Origin: Ruminococcaceae bacterium UBA6413
Lineage (GTDB): Bacteria; Bacillota; Clostridia; Oscillospirales; Ruminococcaceae
NCBI GenBank assembly: GCA_002437415.1
Contig: DJPL01000047.1
Location: 1 to 31,401 of the forward strand
Length of the DNA stretch: 31,401 nucleotides
Reading direction: 5' to 3'
Shown here: positions 1 through 7,684 of the stretch, piece after piece
Numbering within the stretch: the stretch's first letter is position 1
Layout of the letters: every line of letters begins with the position of its first letter
Program-made: the position numbers and the translations under genes
The notes under the pieces: generated by a model
Database searches by the model: none
What the model was told of the DNA's origin: nothing
The model's input: only the letters and a program-made list of their open reading frames with translations

Positions 1-22
1 TGTAAGGACGGATTTAATTGAA

Positions 23-60
23 AAAAGCCACATCTGTCTAAAGACAAATGTGGCTTTTTT
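23..60 (-). terminator. Rho-independent terminator after the tRNA-Leu remnant
   Basis: An AAAAAAGCCACAT arm and its complement enclose a short loop. Read on the minus strand, the stem ends in a run of six T. It lies directly downstream of the broken tRNA-Leu copy. Confidence 0.75.
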
Positions 61-62
61 CG

Positions 63-186
63 TGGTGCGGGAAATGGAACTTGAACCCACACGCCAATAC
101 TGACACAAGCACCTCAAGCTTGCCTAGTCTGCCCGAGGAAACAAGTTTCCTCTACCACAAAATCTTCGATTTCGTGCGATTCCAGC
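63..186 (-). pseudogene. tRNA-Leu remnant interrupted by a 44-bp double-hairpin insert
   Basis: On the minus strand, 63-133 and 178-186 match the intact tRNA-Leu at 270-356 almost base for base, including the anticodon arm, T arm and encoded CCA. Three things break it. A 44-bp insert lies in the D-arm region (134-177). One extra base is present near 126. The 5' acceptor strand is replaced by unrelated sequence that cannot pair with the TTCCCGC 3' strand. No promoter of its own is visible, because the terminator of the intact copy lies just upstream. It looks like a decayed tandem duplicate that probably yields no functional tRNA. Confidence 0.8.
134..177. repeat. 44-bp double-hairpin insert in the tRNA remnant
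   Basis: Two adjacent hairpins are visible. GAGGAAAC/GTTTCCTC lies at 135-152. CACAAAATC/GATTTCGTG, with one mismatch and a TTC loop, lies at 156-176. The boundaries follow from alignment with the intact tRNA copy. The form resembles small palindromic repeat elements; no direct target duplication beyond one or two bases is visible. Confidence 0.65.
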
Positions 187-235
187 GTGCTTGTTCTTAA
201 TGATAGTGATTTGCTGATTTGCTTAGATATAAAAA

Positions 236-269
236 TAAAGGACACTCGAAAACCGAATGTCCTTTATAC
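236..269 (-). terminator. Terminator of tRNA-Leu(GAG)
   Basis: AAAGGACA and TGTCCTTT arms flank a 13-nt loop. On the minus strand the stem is followed by TATTTTTAT. It lies immediately after the 3' end of the intact tRNA. Confidence 0.7.
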
Positions 270-356
270 TGGTGCGGGAAATGGGACTTGAACCCACACG
301 CCAATACTGACACAAGCACCTCAAGCTTGCCTGTCTGCCGATTCCAGCATCCCCGC
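270..356 (-). tRNA. tRNA-Leu (anticodon GAG)
   Basis: The reverse complement starts GCGGGGAT and ends with TTCCCGC plus an encoded CCA. The 7-bp acceptor stem pairs with one G-U. The anticodon stem CAAGC/GCTTG encloses loop TTGAGGT, giving anticodon GAG (reads CUC and CUU). A long variable arm follows, as expected for a class II tRNA, and the T loop is TTCAAGT. It is an 87-nt gene with its own promoter at 372-400. Confidence 0.95.
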
Positions 357-371
357 AAATCAGCATAATCT

Positions 372-400
372 ATTATAGCAGAATGAAAACGGTTTGTCAA
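372..400 (-). promoter_or_regulatory. Promoter of tRNA-Leu, consensus sigma-70 type
   Basis: On the minus strand, TTGACA (400-395), a 17-bp spacer and TATAAT (377-372) form an exact consensus promoter about 15 bp before the tRNA. The -35 box lies inside the 3' arm of the inverted repeat that follows smpB. Confidence 0.85.
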
Positions 401-452
401 GCAATTTTTAAAATTTTCTTCAGAAAATTTTAAAAATCCGACAAACCGTTTT
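386..452 (-). terminator. Long inverted repeat after smpB, probable terminator
   Basis: The outer arms AAAACGGTTTGTC and GACAAACCGTTTT enclose a second A/T-rich palindrome (ATTTTTAAAATTTTCT against its complement). The whole forms a hairpin of nearly 67 nt just past the smpB stop. The T-tail is short (TTTTC), so its strength as a terminator is uncertain. Confidence 0.6.
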
Positions 453-463
453 GTTATGCCGTT

Positions 464-928
464 TTATCTGTTGCGCATTTTGAGCTCGCGGTCGATCGTG
501 CGCTTTGCGTCACGCTGTGCCATAGCGTCGCGCTTATCGTGGAGCTTTTTACCTTTACAAAGTCCGACCTGAACCTTTACTCTGCTACCTTTAAAGTAAA
601 CGGAAATCGGGATAAGCGTCAGACCGTCCTGCTTTACCTGTCCGAGCAGCTTCATTATCTCACGCTTGTGCATAAGGAGCTTTCGGGTCCTCAGCGGGTC
701 TTTATTAAAGATGTTGCCTTTCTCATAAGGCGATATGTGCATCTGCTTTATATACGCCTCGCCGTCATCTATTGAGATCCAGCTGTCTTTCAGGTTAAGT
801 CCGCCCTCGCGGATCGACTTTACCTCCGTTCCCGTAAGCTCTATTCCCGCTTCATAGCTTTCAAGCACGAAATAATCATGCCGCGCCTTTCTGTTGTCTG
901 CTATAGTTTTAAGTGCCGTTTTCTCCAT
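464..928 (-). CDS. smpB: SsrA-binding protein SmpB
   Basis: This 154-residue protein has the full length and pattern of SmpB, the small basic protein that binds tmRNA and carries it into stalled ribosomes for trans-translation. The sequence shows the family N-terminus with early TIADNRKARHDYF, the EAGIELTGTEVKSIREG block, and the C-terminal basic tail GKKLHDKRDAMAQRDAKRTIDRELK that mimics mRNA in the decoding channel. The start ATG at 928 is preceded by AGAGGAT. The tmRNA gene (ssrA) is not in the window. A promoter TTGCAA-17-TAAAAT lies about 95 bp upstream on the same strand. Transcription probably ends at the inverted repeat at 386-452. Confidence 0.96.
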   Translation of the reverse strand: MEKTALKTIADNRKARHDYFVLESYEAGIELTGTEVKSIREGGLNLKDSWISIDDGEAYIKQMHISPYEKGNIFNKDPLRTRKLLMHKREIMKLLGQVKQDGLTLIPISVYFKGSRVKVQVGLCKGKKLHDKRDAMAQRDAKRTIDRELKMRNR

Positions 929-1023
929 TGTGAATCCTCTTTTCTTATATATAAGGTATGATCCGGTTTATTCTCGACCGAACCGTATGCCGTTATTCGC
1001 TGTCATAAATAGGCGTAAATATT

Positions 1024-1052
1024 ATTTTACTATAAAACCGATATTTTTGCAA
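1024..1052 (-). promoter_or_regulatory. Likely smpB promoter
   Basis: On the minus strand, TTGCAA (1052-1047), a 17-bp spacer and TAAAAT (1029-1024) match a vegetative promoter. It leaves a leader of about 90 nt before smpB. Confidence 0.5.
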
Positions 1053-1194
1053 GCTAATTTGCAAGTGCATTGTAAAAAATTCCTGCATTTTGCAATAACT
1101 CAATTCAAAACTTGCGTAAATATGCGGCGAAACAGGTCATTTTTGTGCTTTTTTGAGTTTTTTAAACTTTTTTATGAAAATTTTAAAAAAACTA

Positions 1195-1223
1195 TTGCAA
1201 ATTTTGCGTATATGTGATATACT
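1195..1223 (+). promoter_or_regulatory. Likely gdhA promoter with long leader
   Basis: TTGCAA (1195-1200), 17 bp, then TATACT (1218-1223). The implied transcript has a leader of about 165 nt before the gdhA start at 1397. The leader carries a small ACCGA/TCGGT hairpin at 1282-1296 followed by a TTTTC run. I recognise no known riboswitch. The rest of the 929-1396 gap holds only this promoter and the smpB promoter. Confidence 0.55.
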
Positions 1224-1396
1224 TTTTCTTGCAGTAAAAAAACACTTACGGCTTTGGTCGCAAAGAATATACTAAAACTTACCGATAGAGTCGGTTTTCT
1301 CACAAATTACTTTCTGAAAAACGCAGAAAAACCGAGCATATCCGTAAAAATGCGGTATTTCGTACTTGAGCCGAAAATATTCAGGAGGATTTAACA

Positions 1397-2749
1397 ATGG
1401 CGTTAAAAAATCAGTATCTTATCGACCTGCTCGAGACAGTTAAGAAAAGAAATGCAGGCGAGCCCGAGTTCATTCAGGCAGTAACAGAAGTTTTCGAGAG
1501 CCTTCAGCCCGTAGTTGAAAAGAGACAGGATCTCGTTGACGCAGGCGTATTCGAGAGAATAGTAGAGCCTGAAAGACAGATCATGTTCCGTGTACCCTGG
1601 ATAGACGACAACGGCAAGACACAGGTCAACAGAGGTTTCAGAATTCAGTTCAACTCAGCTATCGGACCTTACAAGGGCGGTATCAGACTTCACCCCTCCG
1701 TATATCTCGGTATCATCAAGTTCCTCGGCTTTGAGCAGATCTTCAAGAACAGCCTTACAACACTGCCTATGGGCGGCGGCAAGGGCGGTTCAGACTTTGA
1801 CCCCAAGGGTAAGAGCGACGGAGAGATCATGCGTTTCTGCCAGAGCTTCATGACAGAGCTCTACAGACACATCGGTCCTGACTGCGATGTTCCCGCAGGC
1901 GACATCGGTACAGGCGGACGTGAGATCGGTTATATGTTCGGTCAGTACAAGAGACTGAGAAACGAATTCTCAGGCGTTCTCACAGGTAAGGGCTTAACAT
2001 TCGGCGGTTCACTTGCAAGAACAGAAGCTACAGGCTACGGTCTTTGCTACTTCACAAACGAAATGCTCAAGGCTAACGGCAAGAGCTTTGAAGGCAAGAC
2101 AGTTGTTATCTCAGGTTCAGGTAACGTTGCTATCTACGCTACAGAAAAGGCTACAGAGTACGGTGCTAAGGTAGTTGCACTTTCAGACTCAAACGGCTAC
2201 ATTCACGATCCCGACGGTATCGAGCTTGATGTTGTTAAGCAGCTCAAGGAAGTTGAGAGAAAGCGTATCAAGGAATACCTCAACAGAACATCACACAAGA
2301 ATGTAACATACACAGAGGGTTGCTCAGGTATCTGGACAATCAAGTGCGACATTGCACTCCCCTGCGCTACACAGAACGAGATCAACGGCGAGTCAGCTCA
2401 GGCTCTCGTAAACAACGGCTGCTTCGCAGTTGCTGAAGGTGCTAATATGCCTTCAACTCCCGAGGCTATTGAAGTTTACCTTTCAAACGGCGTTCTTTAC
2501 GGTCCTGCAAAGGCTGCTAATGCCGGCGGTGTTGCTACATCAGGTCTTGAAATGAGCCAGAACTCAATGCGTTACAGCTGGACATTTGAAGAAGTTGACG
2601 CTAAGCTCCACGACATCATGAAGGAAATCTTCAAGCAGTGCGATACAGCTGCTAAGGAATACGGCTTAGAGGGCAACTACATGGCAGGCGCTAACATAGC
2701 AGGCTTCTTAAAGGTAGCTGAAGCTATGAAGGCTCAGGGTTGTGTATAA
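1397..2749 (+). CDS. gdhA: NADP-type glutamate dehydrogenase
   Basis: This 450-residue enzyme interconverts 2-oxoglutarate plus ammonium and glutamate. It is probably the main ammonium-assimilation route here, using NADPH as in other hexameric GDHs of this length. Visible signatures are the substrate block around GPYKGGIRLHPSV, the catalytic lysine region PMGGGKGGSDFDPKG, and the Rossmann-type GSGNVA motif at about residue 241. The length equals the usual 440-450 of the small hexameric class. The start is fixed by AGGAGG at 1383-1388, eight bases before the ATG. It is followed 44 bp later by a small unknown gene that shares its terminator. NADP rather than NAD specificity is inferred from overall similarity. 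Confidence 0.96.
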   Translation: MALKNQYLIDLLETVKKRNAGEPEFIQAVTEVFESLQPVVEKRQDLVDAGVFERIVEPERQIMFRVPWIDDNGKTQVNRGFRIQFNSAIGPYKGGIRLHPSVYLGIIKFLGFEQIFKNSLTTLPMGGGKGGSDFDPKGKSDGEIMRFCQSFMTELYRHIGPDCDVPAGDIGTGGREIGYMFGQYKRLRNEFSGVLTGKGLTFGGSLARTEATGYGLCYFTNEMLKANGKSFEGKTVVISGSGNVAIYATEKATEYGAKVVALSDSNGYIHDPDGIELDVVKQLKEVERKRIKEYLNRTSHKNVTYTEGCSGIWTIKCDIALPCATQNEINGESAQALVNNGCFAVAEGANMPSTPEAIEVYLSNGVLYGPAKAANAGGVATSGLEMSQNSMRYSWTFEEVDAKLHDIMKEIFKQCDTAAKEYGLEGNYMAGANIAGFLKVAEAMKAQGCV

Positions 2750-2793
2750 TCATCCGATTTCGCTAAAACTACTCCCTTAAAGGAGGGCTTTAT

Positions 2794-2958
2794 ATGAAAC
2801 ACGGTACTTTATCTCACGGCAAGAAGAGCACGGTCGACCCGAAAACCTCCCTTGTAAGAAATGACGGAAGTGTTAAGCGCACAGACGATCTTTCAAGCAC
2901 GGGACTGGAATTTCATAAACCGTTTACTCACGGCAAGCCCGATAAAGATAACAAGTAA
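2794..2958 (+). CDS. 54-aa unknown protein downstream of gdhA
   Basis: This short reading frame starts MKHGTLSHGKK and ends FTHGKPDKDNK. A strong AAGGAGGG lies nine bases before the ATG and a clean terminator follows the stop. It sits 44 bp behind gdhA with no promoter between, so it is probably cotranscribed. The protein is highly polar and rich in Lys, Asp, Ser and Thr, with no membrane segment. A short motif, (L/F)(S/T)HGK, occurs near both ends. I do not recognise the family and assign no function. The ribosome-binding site, spacing and terminator make it a credible gene despite its size. Confidence 0.7.
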   Translation: MKHGTLSHGKKSTVDPKTSLVRNDGSVKRTDDLSSTGLEFHKPFTHGKPDKDNK

Positions 2959-2965
2959 ATAAACG

Positions 2966-2998
2966 ATCTCCGCACTGTAACAGGTGCGGAGGTTTTTA
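2966..2998 (+). terminator. Terminator of the gdhA unit
   Basis: CTCCGCAC and GTGCGGAG form an 8-bp stem with loop TGTAACAG, followed by GTTTTTATA, eight bases after the small gene's stop. Confidence 0.85.
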
Positions 2999-3015
2999 TA
3001 TGTCGAAACTAAAAT

Positions 3016-3055
3016 AAACCCGCCCTGCGTGTTACTTTACACACAGGGCGGGTTT
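3016..3055 (-). terminator. Terminator of the GH2 gene
   Basis: The arms AAACCCGCCCTG and CAGGGCGGGTTT give a very strong stem. On the minus strand it is followed by ATTTTAG. It lies ten bases past the stop of the glycoside hydrolase and faces the gdhA terminator. Confidence 0.85.
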
Positions 3056-3064
3056 CAAAATATA

Positions 3065-5749
3065 TCAGTAATTTTCCGCTATGCTCTTTGCAAGCTGTTT
3101 TATTTCGGGAGCGTTTGCCGCTTCCCACAGCCTTATACTGCAATGAAGAACGCCGTTCTTCTTATACAGCATACCAAGGCGGTGACAACGCTCGGTGTTG
3201 TCTACGACCTGAACTATCGGAGTAATGTCGGGTGTATCGTCAAGGATATCAGCCTTGCTGTGTATTACAGCCTCATACCACTGCGGAGTGGCGAACTTTT
3301 CGGACGGGAAAGCGCTTAAAAGCTTGTCGTTCCTGTCGATAAGAAGTCCCATTGTTCCAGGAGCTACAGGCTTGTTCATATTCTCCGAAATAATGCGGAA
3401 CATATGATAGTTCCAGAAATCGGCGCAGTATGCGTTTTCGATAGCGTTACTGCCGTCTGTTATAACAATAGCCTTTTTGCCGCTTGCGACAAGCTCGTTT
3501 GCCTTTTCTATAGTGTCGGTGAATATCAGCTCATCGTCTGTCGTCTTTATGCCGTTTTCGGTAATTTCAACATCGACATCGGGATAAAGCCAAAATACAT
3601 AGCTGTTGTGAAGCTCACCGAGAGTAAGGGTGAGTACTGCTTTCTGAGGCTTTGTAATATTGCTGAAATCGGGAGTAAACTTGCCGACAGAGGTAAGGCG
3701 CGTATCGGAAGATGTAAACTCGGCACTGCCGCTTATATCAAGCTCATCGCTTGTAAGCGAATACTGCACTGCTCCGCTCTTTATCTTATCCTTGCCGTAT
3801 GATGAAAGAAGAATTTCGATAACGGGCTTTTCATTTGCACCGTAAACATATTTTTCTGATTTTGCAAGCAGAACGTTGCTGTCGCAGAAGCCTCTCCAGT
3901 CCTCGGGAGTAATAAAGCCCTTTGACTGCATAAAGGCGTTGAGCACGCCGACAAGCGATACGCCCTGACCATTGAAGTCCTGCAAGTCAAGAAGCTGGAA
4001 GCCGCTGAGCTCAGATGAACGCAGAGCCGTTTCAATTTCGTCCTTATAGCACTGCGTACAGTGTGCGCCGACCGCTTCAAAGAAATCTCTCCACTGCTTA
4101 TACAGTCCCTTTTCCTCGAGTCTTTCTCTGAATATGTCGAGATAACGCGGGGTGAGCGGACCTGTGTACATCTTCATCTCGTCAAAGTCGGGGAAATAAT
4201 CGTACTGTCCGACCTCGTGTGAGATCACGGGCTTGTGAGGGATATAGCTTCCGTCTGCGGCGTTAAGCTTGACTGTCTTTACGCCTGTACCGTACTGTAT
4301 CTGTATCGTGTCGCCGCCCTCGTTCTCCGAGCCGTTCTCACCGCGGATTATTGCGTCATAGTCGTGAACTGTGTTGGGCCTGTCGGCCTGGATATGTCCG
4401 AGAGGTGCGTCACACATAGCGTATGAGCCTCTGAAAAGTCTGTCGCGCGAAAGTCTTACACCTGCGAAGAAATCCTCCTGAGGGATTTCGGCAGGCCAGA
4501 ACTGGAAGTTGTTTGAGCCGCTTGTGAAATAGATCGAATGATTTTCACAGCGGAGAATATCGATTATTTCTCCCAGTCTTTCTCGACTGCCCCAGAGCTC
4601 GTTTCCGAGCGACATCATAACGAATGAGGGGTGGTGCGAGAACTCTCTTATTATGCGGATACCTTCGTTTATGAGGTAGTTCTGCTCCTCCTCGTTGTAG
4701 CCGTCCTCGCCCTTTGCGGCGATCGTTCCCCAGAAAGGAAGCTCAGGCTCCATATATATGCCAAGCTCATCGGCGGCTGTAAATGCGGCATCGGGAGGAC
4801 AGCAGGTATGGAAACGATAGTGGTTTATACCATAGCTTACAGCGATCTTAAGGCGCTCCTTCCACTCGTTCACATCACACGGAGCATAACCTGTGAGCGG
4901 GAATATAAGTCCGTCATGCTTTCCTCGCAGGAACGATTCACCGCCGTTGACAAGCAACTTTCTGTCGATATTCGAGAATGTGACAAAGCCGAATGTAGTG
5001 TTATAAATATCCTCGCTGCACTGTAAAGTAAGGCGGTAAACGTTGCGCTCAAATTCATCCCAGAGCTGAGCGTTTTCAAGCCTGAACTCTGCTTCAAATG
5101 TATCGCCGTCTGCAATGATATTAGCTTTGAGCACGCGTATTCCGTCAGGGGCTGTAACGGTAGCCATAATGTAGGCGTTATCCGCACCGATAACACAGCC
5201 TCTTAACGACAATAATCCGTCTGCCGAAGCTATAACCCTTACATCGGAAATGTAGCTCTTCGGATAGATCTCAATATTCATCTTTCCGACAATACCGAGC
5301 CAGTTTGTCTGCGTATCGGGGCTTGTCATATGACCGCCGCCTGTCTTATAGCCGACATTTGCGACACGGATAACTATCTCGTGTGTGCCCGCAGTCATAT
5401 ACGAAGAAATATCATAGCGATGCGTACTGCAAAGGCTGTCGCAAGTGCCAACCTCTGCGCCGTCTATGTACAGGGTGCTTACTCTTGTACGTTCAAGTGT
5501 GAGTACAGATACAAAGCCCGTCATATCACTTTCAAGCGTAAGCGAGCGTCTGAACCATGCGTAACCTGTAAAAGTATACTTATCTGTGAGATATCCCTCG
5601 TCCTTATTCTTGTTCTCAGCCACTTTTGCGGCATTTGAAAGAGTGTCGGGAAGATTTATGTTGTCATTATACTTTGCGGGCAGTGAGGAAAGCTCGTTTT
5701 CGCTTATAAAAAGCTCCCACTTTCCGCTTATATCGATCGTATTTATCAT
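3065..5749 (-). CDS. Glycoside hydrolase family 2 protein
   Basis: With the start chosen here the protein has 894 residues. It carries the GH2 order: an N-terminal jelly-roll sugar-binding domain (about 5-160), an Ig-like domain (about 165-260), a TIM-barrel catalytic domain (about 265-600) and a C-terminal beta-rich region. The acid/base glutamate is probably in SLGNELWG (about E384) and the nucleophile in VISHEVGQYDYF (about E512). No signal peptide is visible, so it likely acts on imported oligosaccharides or glycosides. Substrate (beta-galactoside, mannoside, glucuronide, other) cannot be set by eye. The in-frame ATG at 5818 overlaps the -35 box and lies upstream of the predicted transcript, so it cannot be the start. 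The ATG at 5749 has AAAGGAAAA eight bases before it. Confidence 0.9.
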   Translation of the reverse strand: MINTIDISGKWELFISENELSSLPAKYNDNINLPDTLSNAAKVAENKNKDEGYLTDKYTFTGYAWFRRSLTLESDMTGFVSVLTLERTRVSTLYIDGAEVGTCDSLCSTHRYDISSYMTAGTHEIVIRVANVGYKTGGGHMTSPDTQTNWLGIVGKMNIEIYPKSYISDVRVIASADGLLSLRGCVIGADNAYIMATVTAPDGIRVLKANIIADGDTFEAEFRLENAQLWDEFERNVYRLTLQCSEDIYNTTFGFVTFSNIDRKLLVNGGESFLRGKHDGLIFPLTGYAPCDVNEWKERLKIAVSYGINHYRFHTCCPPDAAFTAADELGIYMEPELPFWGTIAAKGEDGYNEEEQNYLINEGIRIIREFSHHPSFVMMSLGNELWGSRERLGEIIDILRCENHSIYFTSGSNNFQFWPAEIPQEDFFAGVRLSRDRLFRGSYAMCDAPLGHIQADRPNTVHDYDAIIRGENGSENEGGDTIQIQYGTGVKTVKLNAADGSYIPHKPVISHEVGQYDYFPDFDEMKMYTGPLTPRYLDIFRERLEEKGLYKQWRDFFEAVGAHCTQCYKDEIETALRSSELSGFQLLDLQDFNGQGVSLVGVLNAFMQSKGFITPEDWRGFCDSNVLLAKSEKYVYGANEKPVIEILLSSYGKDKIKSGAVQYSLTSDELDISGSAEFTSSDTRLTSVGKFTPDFSNITKPQKAVLTLTLGELHNSYVFWLYPDVDVEITENGIKTTDDELIFTDTIEKANELVASGKKAIVITDGSNAIENAYCADFWNYHMFRIISENMNKPVAPGTMGLLIDRNDKLLSAFPSEKFATPQWYEAVIHSKADILDDTPDITPIVQVVDNTERCHRLGMLYKKNGVLHCSIRLWEAANAPEIKQLAKSIAENY

Positions 5750-5764
5750 AGATGTTTTCCTTTC

Positions 5765-5780
5765 ATGTGAACGTTTACAT
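5765..5780. promoter_or_regulatory. cre-type (CcpA/LacI family) operator
   Basis: ATGTGAACGTTTACAT fits the cre consensus WTGNNARCGNWWWCAW at every position and is also a near-perfect dyad (7 of 8 pairs). It sits just downstream of the predicted transcription start of the GH2 gene, where bound CcpA or a dedicated LacI-type repressor would block elongation. Confidence 0.75.
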
Positions 5781-5789
5781 TCTTTGCTA

Positions 5790-5818
5790 ATAATACTATA
5801 AAGATCTTCCGGTGTCAA
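5790..5818 (-). promoter_or_regulatory. Promoter of the GH2 gene
   Basis: On the minus strand, TTGACA (5818-5813), a 17-bp spacer and TATTAT (5795-5790). The predicted start of transcription is near 5783, directly against the operator. Confidence 0.8.
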
Positions 5819-5965
5819 TAGACAATCGGGAAGAAAATATTAAAAATTATCGAGTGCAAATAAGGATAAATTTAAATTCAGTTTAAAAAAGGCTAATATA
5901 ATACAGATACAGGGTGAACAAAAGCCCTATAAATGTTGCTATCTTCGTTTTCATATATTTCCCCA

Positions 5966-6011
5966 AAACAACGGTGCCCGACTGTAAAAGGTCGGGCATC
6001 GTTGTTTTTTA
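5966..6011 (-). terminator. Terminator of the NlpC/P60 gene
   Basis: AACAACGGTGCCCGAC pairs with GTCGGGCATCGTTGTT around the loop TGTAAAAG. Both strands have T-rich sequence after the stem, so it may work in both directions. The 5819-5965 gap next to it holds no gene that I can support. Confidence 0.75.
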
Positions 6012-6020
6012 TATCCGGTT

Positions 6021-7604
6021 TTACTCCGAATAGTCAATCCACATTTCGGTAACATCTCCGTCACCGTTATGCTCGGCATAAATATCACCCATGAGCATTG
6101 CATATGTATAATCTCCGCACTCCCATACCTCGCGGTAACGTTCACGAACCTCCATAACTATGCCTTTTCCGAGTGCCTCGGCTATGTAGATATTATTTTC
6201 ATCAAATCCCGCTATTATCGCAATGTGACCGTCACAGCCGATAAGATCTCCGGCCTGCAATATTCCGCTTCGCATTACGTCCTCGTCAAGCCATACGCGC
6301 TTTCCGAAATCGGAATATTCATAGTCATAACCGGGGGTATCCCCCGCTCCGACATCGCCGAGCGGTACACCGCCGTTATACAGACACCACGAAACAAATC
6401 CCGAGCAAGTCATTCCGTTTGCATACTTAGCACCCGGGATAAGTCCGAATGCGTCCTCCCAGTTGGTGAGCGGCTCGCCCCATGTTGCAGGTCCGTACAA
6501 TATACCTTTTTTGTCAAGAAGCTCAAACTTGCTGTGAGTAAGATAAAGTCCCTTGTGATAAAATCTGCCCTCGCCGTCACAATACGGTCTTTCGGGCTGT
6601 GGATCAAGTCTGCCGTTTTCATAAAAATACGGTATCTTGTAATTAAATTCAAGCGGGATAAATCTCGCCGCCGCAACTACTCCGGCTCTTGTGCCGTAAC
6701 CTGCGGTATTAACGCGACTTTCAAGTACAGCATCAATCAGCGCACCCTCCTCCTCGGTATACCGGCCCGCAGGTAAAAGCGGCTTTGTCGCTGTAATCTT
6801 CGGCGCTCTGAGCAAGTCGGTAACGGTAATTTCCACGCTGTCCGAAAGTCCGCTTGCAGTCGTTGCCGTGATGGTCGCTTTGCCGGCTTTCAGCGCGGAG
6901 ATCACTCCGTCCTTTACGCTGACTGTTTTCGGTGCGGAGCTACTCCACTTTACCGACTTTTCATTGTCTGTTGGATTGCCGATAGTTTCAAAAGCGGTCG
7001 TAAGCGTACTCGTCATTCCGACATTAAGATATGTATCGGTTTTATCAATCGAAATACCGCTTACTGCGTCTACTTCTACGGTAAATTTATCACTGCGTGT
7101 AATTTCTCCGCTGTCGTTGGTTACTATTATAATATAGCTTCCCTTTGAAAGAGAAAACGTTGCCTTGCCGTCCGTAATATCCGATTTTAATCCGTCAAGG
7201 TCGGGTGATTCGCTGTCGGTGACATAATAATGCAAACCGTCTGTTGTACCGTCGTCATTTCTGCAATCAAGCGTTACGTTGCGGGTGAAATCGGGATTGA
7301 GAACTGTGGACACTGCAACAGACCTTATTTTCGGCACAGGCTGTATTTCCGATGCTATTATCGCGGGCTCGGTCTCGGGCAAAGATTCATCACGCTTATT
7401 TTCAACAAGCGCATAGCCGCAGAAAAGTGATATTCCTGCACAAAGAGTTATAACAACAGACAAAAAAACAACACAAATGTTGCGCGCCAGTTTTCTGCTC
7501 TTATAGCTACCTCTCTTTTCATCATTTGAGAACGAAGCTTTTTGTGATTTTGCGTTATTAATGTCTTTTTGCTCAGGTTTTGTTGGTGTTGATAAAGATG
7601 TCAT
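6021..7604 (-). CDS. Membrane-anchored Ig-like (Big_2) / NlpC-P60 cell-wall hydrolase
   Basis: The 527-residue protein has a basic, polar N-terminus, one membrane segment (about 42-65) and then an extracellular part. Residues 184-262 fit a bacterial Ig-like Big_2 domain, with a LNVGMTSTL start and the KAGKATITATTASG signature. The C-terminal third resembles an NlpC/P60 cysteine peptidase: Cys400 in NGMTCSGFVSW is the likely nucleophile and His460 in LIGCDGHIAIIAGF the likely base. Such enzymes cut peptide stems of peptidoglycan outside the membrane. The RBS (GGGAAAA) is weak. A promoter lies at 7656-7684. It is divergent from the DXS-like gene. Substrate and exact cleavage site are unknown. 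Confidence 0.8.
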   Translation of the reverse strand: MTSLSTPTKPEQKDINNAKSQKASFSNDEKRGSYKSRKLARNICVVFLSVVITLCAGISLFCGYALVENKRDESLPETEPAIIASEIQPVPKIRSVAVSTVLNPDFTRNVTLDCRNDDGTTDGLHYYVTDSESPDLDGLKSDITDGKATFSLSKGSYIIIVTNDSGEITRSDKFTVEVDAVSGISIDKTDTYLNVGMTSTLTTAFETIGNPTDNEKSVKWSSSAPKTVSVKDGVISALKAGKATITATTASGLSDSVEITVTDLLRAPKITATKPLLPAGRYTEEEGALIDAVLESRVNTAGYGTRAGVVAAARFIPLEFNYKIPYFYENGRLDPQPERPYCDGEGRFYHKGLYLTHSKFELLDKKGILYGPATWGEPLTNWEDAFGLIPGAKYANGMTCSGFVSWCLYNGGVPLGDVGAGDTPGYDYEYSDFGKRVWLDEDVMRSGILQAGDLIGCDGHIAIIAGFDENNIYIAEALGKGIVMEVRERYREVWECGDYTYAMLMGDIYAEHNGDGDVTEMWIDYSE

Positions 7605-7655
7605 AATATTTTTCCCGTTTTGTTGAGTATTTTTTGCTAGTTAACTGCTAATATA

Positions 7656-7684
7656 AGTATAGCATTAAAAAATAAAAAAATCAA
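7656..7684 (-). promoter_or_regulatory. Promoter of the NlpC/P60 gene
   Basis: On the minus strand, TTGATT (7684-7679), 17 bp, TATACT (7661-7656), about 50 bp before the start codon. Confidence 0.65.

Noticed and set aside
5750..5818. Upstream in-frame ATG for the glycoside hydrolase
   Set aside because: It falls in the -35 box and upstream of the predicted transcript start. The ATG at 5749 has a proper RBS and begins the family N-terminus.
6069..6776. 235-codon frame opposite the NlpC/P60 gene
   Set aside because: No RBS and no family pattern. The minus-strand frame carries clear domains, so this is a shadow.
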